46,450 bases of DNA from an uncultured Eubacterium sp. (GTDB lineage Bacteria > Bacillota > Clostridia > Lachnospirales > Lachnospiraceae): contig CAKRIZ010000014.1 in assembly GCA_934351445.1 (NCBI GenBank), forward strand, positions 1 through 46,450, written 5' to 3'. A model generated the notes under the pieces. That model worked only from the letters and a program-made list of their open reading frames with translations. It had not been told where the DNA came from and ran no database searches. The position numbers and the translations under genes were made by a program. Positions 17,273 to 29,300 of the stretch are shown in pieces (the first letter of the stretch is position 1; every line of letters starts with the position of its first letter).

Positions 17273-18901
17273 TCAGTTTTGATACCATTCATCACCTATG
17301 CGTACAGAAACCGGATTCTCTGTTTTTGTACCATCTTTCAGTTTTACCAATAACTGTATTTCATAAAGACTACCCGGGTTAATTCTATATCCGTAAATGC
17401 ATACTGTTTTGCCATCTACTTCCACAAAATTAGCATATTCATTGGAAAGTCTCGCTGATTCCACTTCTTTCTCATACGTTACTTCCACATATGTTTTTAC
17501 TTTTATATCTGTTGCCCTTACCTTGCAATTTACAACCGAATCGTAGTCACCCCAACGTGTAAACTGCATCTGCTCAACATTACTATTTGTCGGTGTAGCA
17601 TATGGTGTAGATATACAGGTAATATAATCCGACCCATCCACCACATGATAATCATCTAACGGACGGTCTAATTGATAATATATAATAAATTCGTCTGTTT
17701 CCTTGAAACCAAACGCAGCATTTCTTTCTATTATAATTGTATGATCTGTATGTCTGGTCGTATAGCGTGTATTATGATCGCCCGGTATCCATGCAGCCAC
17801 AATCTTCATATTCTCCGGAAACTGAATGATCCATGTATCCGCACCATTTTCATCCATTGAAGGCTCAATATGGAACGTAAATCCATATTGATAAGTCCAT
17901 TCATTTGTATCCGGCAATTTAAAGGTACTGTCAGGCTTTACATATGTATCTTTCATTGTCGGCTTCGGTTTCTCCGGTTCCTCTGCCACCTTCGTTCCCA
18001 AATATGGCACAGCATTTTGTATATTCACGACATAATCCTGCGAATAGCACAGTTGTCCATCCTTAAGAAGCGACAGTGTGTAGTTGACATAATTCACATA
18101 TACGCGCGCCGGTGACTCCGTTGTCCCGCTGCCTGCTGTATAGCACGCGTCTTTTTTGATGGTAAATGTTGTTTGGAGTTCAAATCCCTCATAAAAGGAT
18201 GGTACATACGGATATCGGATGGCATAAGCAACGTTTTGTGTGCCATCACTGACACTGACTCCTGATGCAACGCTATAGTTACCCGCTGCTGCCTGATAGT
18301 CGATCGTTGCAGTACGCGTATTTTTCTCAATATCTGCCTCATAATAGCGTGTCACGAGCGCTCCCGGTGAAACCGCATGCGCACCGTGGTAGTCCATCTG
18401 GAGCTTATTCTTGCGCATCGTATAACCGTCAAATCCATTTGTATCCATCTGCGCAGCGATTCCGTTCATATACGCAAACTCAATTCCGGAGCCGGAAATA
18501 TCTGCAGCCGGCAATACGGCAGATCCGGACGTGGCCGCTGGTTCATGGGTCAGTGGTATCTGTGCGCCGCGCTCATTCAGCAGCGCGAGATAACCCAGTC
18601 CATTTCCATTCTTTACTCCAAGCGGATCACCATCCGCCTCTACGCCAAGGATACCCTGCAATTGTGTCTGAATCTCATTGCTCACCGTATTGCAGATCGT
18701 TTTTTCATGGTTGATCTGCTGCAGCTGCATATAGATCTTTGTGATCCCCGGCAGACACATGACGACCGCGGTCATAAAAATGGCAAACAATGCAAATGTC
18801 ACGAGCAGCTCTACCAGTGTATACCCCCACTGTCCGAGTCCTGATATATGGGACTGCCGTCTGTTTTTTTTATGTATATCTGATATACTCAATCTTCTCA
18901 T
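17273..18901 (-). CDS. Minor pilin, PilW/GspJ type, with enlarged C-terminal region
   Basis: The 542-residue protein has a class III prepilin signal: a basic leader, Gly26, then YTLVELLVTFALFAIFM, so cleavage would leave Tyr at +1 and Glu31 at +5. The long leader and the following QLQQINHEKTICNTVSNEI helix match the PilW/GspJ group, which caps pilus or pseudopilus tips. At 542 residues it is far longer than usual (about 200-350). From about residue 330, beta-rich segments resemble surface adhesin domains. The second half is AT-richer than its neighbours. It is the last gene of the pilus locus and follows the PilV-like gene by 54 bases. The start codon has only a weak ribosome site. Confidence 0.8.
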   Translation of the reverse strand: MRRLSISDIHKKNRRQSHISGLGQWGYTLVELLVTFALFAIFMTAVVMCLPGITKIYMQLQQINHEKTICNTVSNEIQTQLQGILGVEADGDPLGVKNGNGLGYLALLNERGAQIPLTHEPAATSGSAVLPAADISGSGIEFAYMNGIAAQMDTNGFDGYTMRKNKLQMDYHGAHAVSPGALVTRYYEADIEKNTRTATIDYQAAAGNYSVASGVSVSDGTQNVAYAIRYPYVPSFYEGFELQTTFTIKKDACYTAGSGTTESPARVYVNYVNYTLSLLKDGQLCYSQDYVVNIQNAVPYLGTKVAEEPEKPKPTMKDTYVKPDSTFKLPDTNEWTYQYGFTFHIEPSMDENGADTWIIQFPENMKIVAAWIPGDHNTRYTTRHTDHTIIIERNAAFGFKETDEFIIYYQLDRPLDDYHVVDGSDYITCISTPYATPTNSNVEQMQFTRWGDYDSVVNCKVRATDIKVKTYVEVTYEKEVESARLSNEYANFVEVDGKTVCIYGYRINPGSLYEIQLLVKLKDGTKTENPVSVRIGDEWYQN

Positions 18902-18955
18902 CCTGCTATCATCCTATTGCCAACAATTGTTATGATTCTCTGACAAACGATCCCA

Positions 18956-19387
18956 TCAGCTGCCCTGCCGATAAATATGGTAAGTTGTCTGAACCGCAGA
19001 ATCAGATGCCACCGACACCGTCCAGTCTGCAGTCTTTACATCCACATCAAATTCTATCCCGTTCCCGGTAAATTTTAACTGCGTGGCGGCAGATTCATTG
19101 CTGACTGCGGCTGCCGGAATCTGTATCTTCCAGCTCTGCTCCGTCTCGTTATACACAGGCTGCAACTGTTGATACGCCGCCTCCGCGAGCTGTGCCATCC
19201 GCTGCTGGCTGTCCTTTGTCTGCTTCTGAATCCGGGTCGCCAGCATTGTCACCGTTGTGATCATACCGATCGCCAGCAAGACGAGCACGAATGCGACCAT
19301 GACTTCTACGATCGTCAGTCCCTGTTCATTTTTGCAGCTATCTTGTATTGATCTTTTGAAATTTGAGCTCTTTTCCTTTATACTCAC
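18956..19387 (-). CDS. Minor pilin, PilV/GspI type
   Basis: This roughly 143-residue prepilin has Gly23 followed by LTIVEVMVAFVLVLLAIGMI, giving Glu at +5 after cleavage. The EVMVAFVLVLLAIGMI helix is characteristic of GspI/PilV. I favour the GTG at 19387, six bases after AGAAGG; a TTG at 19405 is possible. The gene overlaps the upstream PilX-like gene, so translation is probably coupled. In related systems I, J and K type minor pilins form the tip complex that primes fibre assembly; the same trio is present here. Confidence 0.82.
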   Translation of the reverse strand: MSIKEKSSNFKRSIQDSCKNEQGLTIVEVMVAFVLVLLAIGMITTVTMLATRIQKQTKDSQQRMAQLAEAAYQQLQPVYNETEQSWKIQIPAAAVSNESAATQLKFTGNGIEFDVDVKTADWTVSVASDSAVQTTYHIYRQGS

Positions 19388-20234
19388 TCTCTGCACCTTC
19401 TCCAAATCCCAATAATTTACGCTGTCTGGTCAGCTTGATCTGTACCGCTGCATGGATGCTCTGCACCTCTCCGGATGCATCCATGATCGAAATGCGCTCG
19501 ATCCCGCCATCCTGTACAGCGCCCGCCCAGCGCTCTGCCAGCTCCATCGTCACGGTTTCATTTTTCAATTTCAGCCGTTCTTCCTTCACTTCATACGTTG
19601 CCGGATCGTATACAATAAAATAATCCGTATCCGCACCGGTCGACGACACATATTCGCACGTATATGCCGCCTCTGCTCCGGTGTACCGGTTTGTTGTCAG
19701 TGTGTATTCCATATCGTCATCATCCAGCTCCCGATAAAAACGATACCGTGTCGTCACAGACTCTTTTCCGCCCCTTTTTCCAAATACCTCTACCGTCAGA
19801 TCCAGATACTGGTTACTGAGCTGCTTACTCTCCCAGTCATGTGTCTCATTCACCGCCTCCACACCATTTTGGAAACGAATCACACTCCTGCCATAATCAT
19901 CACTCAGTCCTTCTGCGGTGAACTGGATACTCTCCTCTGTCGAATCCGAATCACTGTCCGGCATATAAGATTTTGCAGCATCGTAGATACCGCCTCCCGT
20001 CGCCGTCGTCAACTGTGCTTCGATCGCCTCACTGAGTGTCAATGCCTGCAGATAACAGTCTTCCTGATCTCTGTGACTGCCCGTCATCAGGCTCACCTGC
20101 CCGACACCGTACAAGAGTGCGAGTGCCAGCGCAACGATCACAGCCATCACAACGAGGGCGTAGATCAACGCCACGCCCTGCTCATTGTGTATCATACTAT
20201 CTGTTTGTCCTGCCCTGTTTTTCTTATGATCCAT
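19338..20234 (-). CDS. Minor pilin, PilX/GspK type
   Basis: The 298-residue protein has a prepilin-like N-terminus in which Gly20 precedes VALIYALVVMAVIVALALAL. The +5 residue is Tyr, not Glu; absence of Glu5 is the known hallmark of GspK, the extreme tip subunit, and is also seen in some PilX proteins. The ectodomain of about 250 residues is mixed alpha/beta, with no motif recognised. The ATG at 20234 follows GAAGG by seven bases. It lies directly after the giant GLUG protein and overlaps the PilV-like gene. Confidence 0.78.
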   Translation of the reverse strand: MDHKKNRAGQTDSMIHNEQGVALIYALVVMAVIVALALALLYGVGQVSLMTGSHRDQEDCYLQALTLSEAIEAQLTTATGGGIYDAAKSYMPDSDSDSTEESIQFTAEGLSDDYGRSVIRFQNGVEAVNETHDWESKQLSNQYLDLTVEVFGKRGGKESVTTRYRFYRELDDDDMEYTLTTNRYTGAEAAYTCEYVSSTGADTDYFIVYDPATYEVKEERLKLKNETVTMELAERWAGAVQDGGIERISIMDASGEVQSIHAAVQIKLTRQRKLLGFGEGAESEYKGKELKFQKINTR

Positions 20235-20374
20235 TCACAAACCTTCTTTTTGAAGCCTTTTTTGAAGCTTCTATTTCTTTCAAGCCTTTTTTGAACCTTT
20301 TCCAAACCTTCTTCTGGCCATTTACGATTCTTTTTTTGAACCTGTTTCAGGCACTTTTCCGCCTTGCTGTCTGA
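20235..20374 (-). repeat. A-rich spacer with repeated TTCAAAAAAGGCTT units
   Basis: Between the giant protein's stop and the next start, the minus strand contains several near-copies of GGTTCAAAAAAGGCTTG and GCTTCAAAAAAGGCTTC. No hairpin terminator is evident. The reading frame of the giant gene stays open for 60 codons beyond its TGA (see findings). Confidence 0.6.
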
Positions 20375-23300
20375 TCAGGGGCTCTCCTCCGGCTTTGCGG
20401 CAGATGCCTGATACCGGCTCTCATCCTTTGGAACCGCCTGAATATATACATCCGTAATCAGCCGGCTCGTTCCACTGATAGAGATACCACCATTACAGGT
20501 GATCGCATATCTCGTCTGCGGCAGACGCAGCTCATAGGTCACAACACCGTCCGTTTCGATTCTGCGGATACCTGCATCAAACGTCATACGGTAAGCCGCA
20601 CGTACCGTCTTGCTCGCGCGGTAAGTTCCACTCACCGGATTGCGAATCACATCCAGCAGACATTCCTCCTCACCGGACAAGCTATAAATGTAGTCATAAC
20701 CACCGGCTGGATTCACCTGTTTATCGGCTGTCGACTCCACATCTTCACTGCTGTGGACAATGACCCGGTCACCGCTGACTGTCAATGCATATTGTCTGCC
20801 ATCCCCAGCCGTGAGTGTCAACCGGTTCTCCTTTACATAAGAAGGAACACGGAAACGATAAGTCTCATACTGCACGGTGACATTTGTAAACGGTGTACCA
20901 CTCGTCGATACCGAGTTGCGCAGACTCTCCCCAAACGATGCATAATTCTTTTCTGTCAGCACCTGCTCCAGATTCGGTGTGTCAAGCATTACCCTCGGAA
21001 TCTGATACGGCGTACCGCATGACCAGTAAGAGCTGATATCCGTCGATGCCGTCGCACGAACCAGCGGTACGATATATCCTCCTGCATAAGAAATATCCTT
21101 AAACGAAGTGGCCGCCATATAAATCGACTGTTTCTTGTTCTTTAAGCTCAGCATCACCGGCTTGCCGCCCTCGCTGAGCCGTTTGTAGTTCTGGTCACCC
21201 AGAATCCGCTCCAGCTCCACATACTGTGCATAGGGTGTACCCGGCAGACCGTCTATGAACCGCTGTGCCTCCTCACGTGTATCAAACAGCACCGCATTCA
21301 TCACATAATTGCCGTTTGCGGTCAGCCGGATATTGAACTTCAGCGCATTGGATGTAAACTGCGACTCCGTCAATACATGCTTGGCATTGCCCAGATCAAT
21401 CGCATAATCCCGATAACTCCAGCTAAACGGTGCTTCTGCAAATACCGGCTGTGCCAGCCTGCTGCCGACCGTCAAGCGCTTTTTCAGTCCGACCGGCGAT
21501 TTGAAATAGGTATCTGTCAATGGCAGATCGGTCGTTTCCGTTGCCTCCAGATCATTCTCATCCGTATATGCAACTGCATAAATCTGTACGGTCTTTCCGG
21601 CATAATCTTCCAGACTGCACTCCGCTTCATTCTTCGCTGTGGTGAGCAACAACTGCCGCTTGCCATCTGACTCGACATACAGTGCGTACCTCAGGTCATC
21701 ACGCTTCAATGCATCCACACGGGCACTGATATCCTGCCATGAGATGCGATACTTCAAATCGTTCTGGCTGACAAGCTTCACAGACGGCTGACTGAGTTTG
21801 GGCAAGCGCACCCGGATGTCTATCCCCTTTTGCAGAACGCGGGGAACAACCTTGCCCTTTCCTGCTATGGTGTCCGTATCCCCCGGTGCATACCCGGTAT
21901 CTCTTTGAATAACTACAAGTTCTAACTGGTACGAGGTCAGATCATCTACCGTATACTGGTAAGCGGTCTTCGCACCGCTCCTTGTAATCGGATACTTCTT
22001 TTTGAGCAGAATTCTCTTTCCCTTGTCATCCCTGCTGTAAATACGCAGTTCATAGCTGCCCGTCTGCTCTGATGCATCACTCCACTGGAATGTATAGGAC
22101 AATCGGTCTTTCTGTGGATCATAGACACCACTCACATCTTTACTTACCTTCATCGTCGGACGGTCAGACATCGCATAGTCCTTCGTCCATGCATACACTG
22201 CATTTGCATCCGTGCCTGAGAGAGAGACTGTTGCACCGTCTTTTGGCGGTTTTTGTGTCGTCCTGATTCTCGTACCGAATGCCTGCGCATCTGAGAGTAC
22301 TGCCCCTGTCACGTATTTGCGCTCTGTCTCTGTCGTATTGACGAGCAGGCTGCCATTTTCATCCAATGTATCCGTCTCATGCCAGGTATATACCGGTCCG
22401 ACACCAGTCTGTGATACCCACGCACGTACATAGAAGTACTGCGTCTTGTCAGCGTCAAAAAACTCACCCGGCAGATCAGAAAACGTCAGTTTACTGGGCT
22501 GGTCACTCACCGCCAGCTCTTTTGAAGCTAACATATGTGTGTCACCCGCACTGTCCACACGGATCAGATCCACCTGATATACCGGATAAATACCGGTCTT
22601 GGACGTATCCGATGCAACATAGACATTGATCTTGGCATCAAGCTCACTCTGGTAGTTGTCATCAAATGTCGCGTACAGTGTCCGGATACCCGGCACAATA
22701 TAATTATTCTTTCCCGACTGGTACTTTGGCGTATAGACTGACGTGCTATAGCGCCCAGATGCCGGAATTGTGTGATCTTTTGACCTCGCCTGTGCATACA
22801 GCTGCCAGATTGCCTGTGACGGCGAATAATTTTCATCTTTGATCTTCTTAATATTAGAACCGTCAATCATATAGGACGGCTTACCCGCTGACAGGCTGCA
22901 GATTTTTGTGTTCTCCTGCTCTGTGCCCTGCCGATAGACAGCCACTTCCCAGTTGCCTGCATATGCTTTCTCATAGTCCTTCTGGTTTTCCAGTGATATC
23001 TGATATTTGTAAGTACCTCCCGACTTTACCAGCTCAAGACGGATCTGCGGGGTCAACATCGGTTCTGAAATCTCTGCACTCTCATCAGACTTACCTTCGG
23101 CGGATGTACCGTTTTCATTGACGGCGCGCACGAATGCCCGCAGGCGTTTCCCAACCATATCTGATGTGATGTCCAGCTTCACGGAATTGCCGATACACTT
23201 CTTCTCCGACAGATATTCCGTTCCATTCTGATCCTTCACAGTCACGAGATAATATTTTACCACATTCCGCGCACCGTCGATCGAGTTTGCCCAGCTCACA

Positions 23301-26300
23301 TTGACCGTGGCAGCCTCCGCATCTAACGCTACATTTACTTTATCGGGTGTCTCCGGCAGCAATGAGCCCTCCTCATACGGCATTGCTGCCGCCAGCGCTG
23401 TCTTATAATGGTCACAGATCACCTGATCTAATTTTTCACAGTCGAGCGCCTGTGCATCTCCTGTCATTGCCAGACTACTGTCCGTCATCGCATAGATCAT
23501 TCCATACGGGCGCACCCCATCTGTAAACAGTTCGTTTCCGGCAATCGTATATTGATCTTTCTGATACGCTTTCCGCTGATCTTCTCCGGCAGACAGCCGC
23601 TGCTGCTCAAACTGCGGCTCAATCAGATATGTCCTGCCCTTTTGATTTGCCACATACAGATACTGGGCACTGCCGTTACGCAGCCGATCATTGTTCGTCA
23701 CCTCACTGTCCACCAGACGCGGGGAAATGATGGTCTGATCATAGGCATCCAGTCTGACTGTCCTACCGCCCTCACGTTTCAACTGAAGTGACTGAAGTAC
23801 AAACGAACTTTGATTTTCACTATAATAATAACCGTATTGGTTAAACTGCTTTGCATTCTGATTGATTCCATTTTCTACATATTGTATGCGGATCGCATAC
23901 ACCGGCACATTCTTCGGAAATGATACCGTCTCAGTTGCCCCTTCTTTACAGATGACCTCACTCGCCAGCGTAAAGTTATTACCGGTCAGACTGCCCTTGT
24001 TTCCATTCGCCCCATCTGCTGTCAGGTACTCTACCCGGTAAGAGTGCGTCGCATTCTGCGCAAATCCAAGCGACAGTTCCTTTAGCTTCATAGGCTCTTT
24101 CAACTGGATGTACAACTGTGCGCCCTCATGAGTACCTGAAACCGTGTAAGCCCCGTTTCCTTCCAGAAGCTGCTCCAGCCCATCCGCATGCTGTGCCTTA
24201 CTGTGAAGGATCGTATAGCACATGCCGTCGCCCTTGATATTTCCTTCAATGGATGTGCCAAAACGCCCCAGCTTCAGCTGTACCGATTCATCGACTGTTT
24301 TTTTGTCATTGTTTGTAGTGACGAGCAGTACCCGATTATTATAACAGATGGCACCTTTTCCTCCATCGTATTTATAGGAAGCCTTATTTGTCGCTTCACC
24401 GTCATAACAGATATATCCTTTGTGTTGATTGCCCTGCATTGCCTTGTCTACCGCGACGGTAAAGCAATTCGTGATCCGCGTCTTCTCATGCCCACTCATA
24501 CGGTCACTGAAAATACCGACATATCCACCGCTGCTCGCGACAAAATCTGTCGCATAATTGCAGCAACGGTCTATGTTGAGCTCCAACTGGCTCAATGCCG
24601 TATCACTGCTGTTCGCCTTGTCACTCGTCAAAAAGGTGAGTATGCCCGAACACATAGACTTGGATACGATCGTCACATCCGGTCCATTCACACAATCGAT
24701 CAGATTCACCTGTATTGCCTGTGCCGCACTCGCATCTTTTGCTTCATAAGTCACAATATTTCCCATGATTCCGCCGGAATCGTTCGCAGACAGTCCCGCA
24801 CTTCTGCAATTACTGCCGACACCCAGAATACTTCCGTCATTCCGGCAGGACAAAACCGTATAGCTCTGCTCATCCAGCGGGTGGTAAAGCTGTGCCACAA
24901 TACCTCCGGCAGCACCCTTGTACTCTGCCTGATAAGAGGTCTGCATCACGCCGTAATTTCTGCAATATTCAATACTTCCGCCCTGATCCGACCAGCGCCC
25001 GATAATGCCGCCGGAATAGTGCGAATTTACATTGATGACCATACCGGTATTGATACAGCCGTAGATTTTCCACTGGTCGTCTGTCGTGTTATGCTGATAC
25101 CCGATCACACCGCCGTTGACACGCTCGGTCACACCGGATGCCGATTCACGCAGCACCATCGCCTGATTGATCAGGAAACACGTATCCTGATCCGACTCAT
25201 TCGTGCCGATCACGCCGCCCTGTGCGCTGTGCTGAGAGGAGCTGCGGTTATCGATGAGCCACTGTCCGGTCACGCAATACTGCATCATGCCGCTCTGTGT
25301 GTTATAAGCTGCGATTCCTCCGATACTGCCGTTTCCGGTGAGCTGCAGCAGCAGATTTGGTTTTCCATTGTTTTTCATCCACTGTACGACACTCTGTTGG
25401 TTGAACTTATCGGTTGATAATATATTCTGCAGATCCGGGATACCACTCTTTTTACGGCTCTCAATCATTGTCTTGACTGTCCGGTTCGTATCTACCAGAT
25501 ATTCATAACCGACACGTTCCCGCTCTGTCTGCAGATCCACATGCGCCTGTTCGTCACTGCTCTTTTTGTGATAGTTCTCTTCATAGTCACTGATCACCTG
25601 TTTCACACCGTCTGCGATCGCTACCGCGGAATCCTCACCGGATGCTTGATAACCACTGGTCGTGACTGTGCCCTTATTAATACCGGTGATACCTCCCACC
25701 AGACCATTCTCTACGATGATCTGATTTTTATCATAGCCGGCAGAAGTATCGAGTGTACATGCCTCTATACTGCCATCTTTCTGGTTCTTTCCAACCAGTC
25801 CACCAAAGCAGCTCGCCAGATTTTCCTGTTTTGCTGCATCTAAGGTTATATTTGCCTGATACAATCCACTGACCACAGCATGGATTGATTTCACTGTGCT
25901 GTTTTGCACAGATGACGCATTTTCACCAATCAGTCCACCATAGCAGCTTCCCTTCAGGGATGCATCCTTTTCTCCTACGGTCAGATGCTCCACACTGCAA
26001 TCCGAAATGATTCCCTCACCGCTGCTGCGTCCGATCAGACCGCCAAAATAAGCGCAGTTACCTAACAGTGTGAGATCAAACCCCTTCACACTGACATTTT
26101 TCACATAACCGGTCGACTGCTGGCGTCCGTCTGCTGACTGCCATTCATTTTTTCCGATCGCACCACCGACCGTCAGATCTTTGTCTGACGCAGTCACGAG
26201 ATGATAGTTCACATTCATCGCACAGCCGGATACAGTGCCAGTATTTGTTCCGACAATGCCTCCGATCACCGATCCGTTACCCTGCAAGGTGACAGACGCC

Positions 26301-29300
26301 TGCCTGCCCTCATCTGCCTTGTCCACACTGCAAGACTCGACCGTACCGTCATTATAGGCGGCGATCACGCCCATGCTCTCATCGTTACTGCTGATCGACT
26401 GCGTTTTTTCTGCACATGCATAATTGCTGTTCTTGAGCGTGCCCTTGTTCCATGCACAGATACCGCCTGCGTAGCTGTTCATCGAGATCACATCTGCCTG
26501 ATTCGTACAGTTGCCAACCAGACCGTCCTTTTCAACATAAGCGACAATACCGCCTGCATAACCATCTGCCCCATAGGCAGTGACGACTGCCTGCCCGCGA
26601 TTTGTCGCCTGTAGGATCTTTCCCGATGCGAGACGTCCTACAATACCACCCGCACAGCCGTTTGATGCTGTTACGGCCGCTGCGTTCTCATAATCTGCGG
26701 TCTTATCTGAATTCTTGTCTGCATTCTTTTTCGTGGAGTCGTATCTCACAACCCTGCCGCCCTGCAGCACACCGAATATACCGCCAACCGCATCCACACC
26801 ATTGACCGCCAGTGTGTCATTTGTGACTTTCTCCGTCCGGATCTGCAGTTCTCCGCACATCACCCCTGCGATGCCGCCGACCGCTGTACCACCACTGATC
26901 TGCAATCCGGACTTGTCTGCACCGAGTGCCCCGTTAAGCAGATAGGTACCTGTCTGAATACCACTCACACCACCAATACCATAGCCGTTTAATGAACAAC
27001 TGATATTGGCATTCATCTGTGAACCGTGTATCTCTCCACCCACCGCAGACACATTCTGCGCCTCATTGATGGCAAAGAGTCCTCCGACAATATTTTTTCC
27101 CTCAATCGTATAATCGCTGGCCGTCGTACCGACCGTACAGCTTCTCACATCTGCCGATGCACCGTTGACCGCTGCGAGACCACCGACCAGCGACGAATCC
27201 TGTGTACCGAGATTCGTTTTGACTGTACAGTTCTGCAGCGTTCCCAGATTGATGCCCGCAATTCCTCCGAATCCATTCTGCGCATAGATCATACCAGTCT
27301 GCACACAGCCGGAAATCGTTGTATTTTCCGATACATAACCCTGAATACCACCCACAAAGCTGCCGATTGGCTCGCTCTGATTCACCTTACCAAGTGCCTG
27401 TTTCATGGACGCATACGGATAAGCCGCCTTATCCAGAATCGGGCGCGCATGTTCCTGTCCGCTGACTACCTGTTTCTCATATAAATCCGAAATAGCGACC
27501 GAGCCGCCGATCAACTGCCCTCCGGTCACACCGGATGCCTGCCAGTCACTGACATCGCCGCTGTTCGTACAGTCTTTCACCTCTATAGCATCATAACTGC
27601 ATCCATAGCCCAGGATTCCTCCACCGTAGCTGCCTGCGATGACCGTAGCCGCATTATCGCCGGTGATCGTCGTTGTGCCGGATGCCGCATAAGAGCCTGT
27701 GGTCAGATCCGTCAACCAGATCGTCTCATAGCCGTCGATGCTCGTCCGCTCTGCCGCATCTGCCGGACGGACAGATGCAAGGACGCCGTCCATGCCGTCT
27801 GACGGAAGCCGCTCTGTCAGCTCCGGATAGACCGTATCATAGGATGTGCCCTTCAATACGACCTTCCGCTGGTAGCCGATGATGCCACCGACCGCATTTG
27901 CACCATATACACTTCCGAATGCATTCGCATTGGAAAACAGTACCTGCACATTCTCCGCCTGCTTTTGCAGTATCACATTCGCACCGACCGCACCGCCGAC
28001 TGCGTAACGTCCACGCACCGAATACGGCTTCACCTCATATGGATTAGACGGCAATGCCTCCGCGCTCAGATTGACTCCGATATATCCGCCGGCATGATCT
28101 CCGTTGGCATAGACCTCTCCGCCGTCCAGTGTATAATGCTTAAAATCAAAGGTCGTCTGTGTGCCGGCCATGCCAAAGACACCACCAACATTGTGATTGC
28201 CTACTACAATCGATGAAATATTCGTCTTTGTCTGATCCGCGCGTGTAACCGTTCCATACTCGTTCAAGCCGACGAGTCCGCCGACATTGTTTCCATAGAT
28301 CTGCCATACTTCAGATACCAGTGTGAAGATACTGTCATCGTAATCAAACACCTCTGACGTACAATTCTGTATGACCGCCTGCTCCTTTTCACCCGCACCA
28401 CTGCCGCGGTTAATACCCGCGATTCCGCCGATATTTCGACCTGCCCCGACTACGATTCCTTCGTTGACGCAGTCTGAGAGCACATTCCCGGCACGGTTGC
28501 TGCCGACAATGCCGCCGACATTTGAATGGCCGATCACATAACAGCTGTTCTGCAATTCCTTGGAATCTGTCATCGCCAGCCGGTTCCACGATGCACCGCT
28601 GCCTGTCTGCGGGAGGCTCGCCAGATAGCCGGCAATGCCTCCGACTTCGTCATTTCCGAGGACATAACCACCCTCTGTCGTCTGACAGTCCCTCAATTCT
28701 CCGGTCACAACACAGCCCGCAATGCCTCCGACATAGTTTCCGGTCAGATACTGTGTCAAATATGCATGCGCCTTTGTCTTCTGTATGTCGCCTTCCAATA
28801 CCGCGCCGGTCGGCGCAGCATCCGCCATCTGCTCTGCAAATGCGCTGTCATTCACACCGGGCGCAGAGGTACAGTCTCTGATCCTGCCCTTCTGCAGATA
28901 TCCGACGATACCGCCCGCAAAACAGTTATCCGCATTTGCATGCGCACCGTCCGCCTCCAGCACATCCGCATTTTCCGTTCCACATGCCACCAGATCTGCT
29001 TTTTTACCCTTTAAATGAATCAGACCCTCATTGCTGCAATTATCTATGATGGGATTGGTGGCATCGGTGAGCTGGCTGCCGAGTTCATCCGCGAGATAAA
29101 TATTTCCGGTGATACCGCCGACAAACGTATTTCCGGTGATCTCCGCTGTGTTTTTGACACTCGAGCGGTCTGCCAGATGCAGAAAATCTTCGACCCGATC
29201 CACGATCGTAAGCTTTGATCCGATCGCGGTCGCCGTCTGGCCCGCAGTGATGCCGTCCGGCTCACCGACCGTAAAGCCGCAGATGCCACCGATACCCGCA

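Noticed and set aside
24188..25417. 409-codon open frame on the plus strand inside the giant gene
   Set aside because: It is antisense to GLUG repeats, rich in Ile, His and Arg with no ribosome site or family motif; long antisense frames are expected opposite this repetitive coding sequence.
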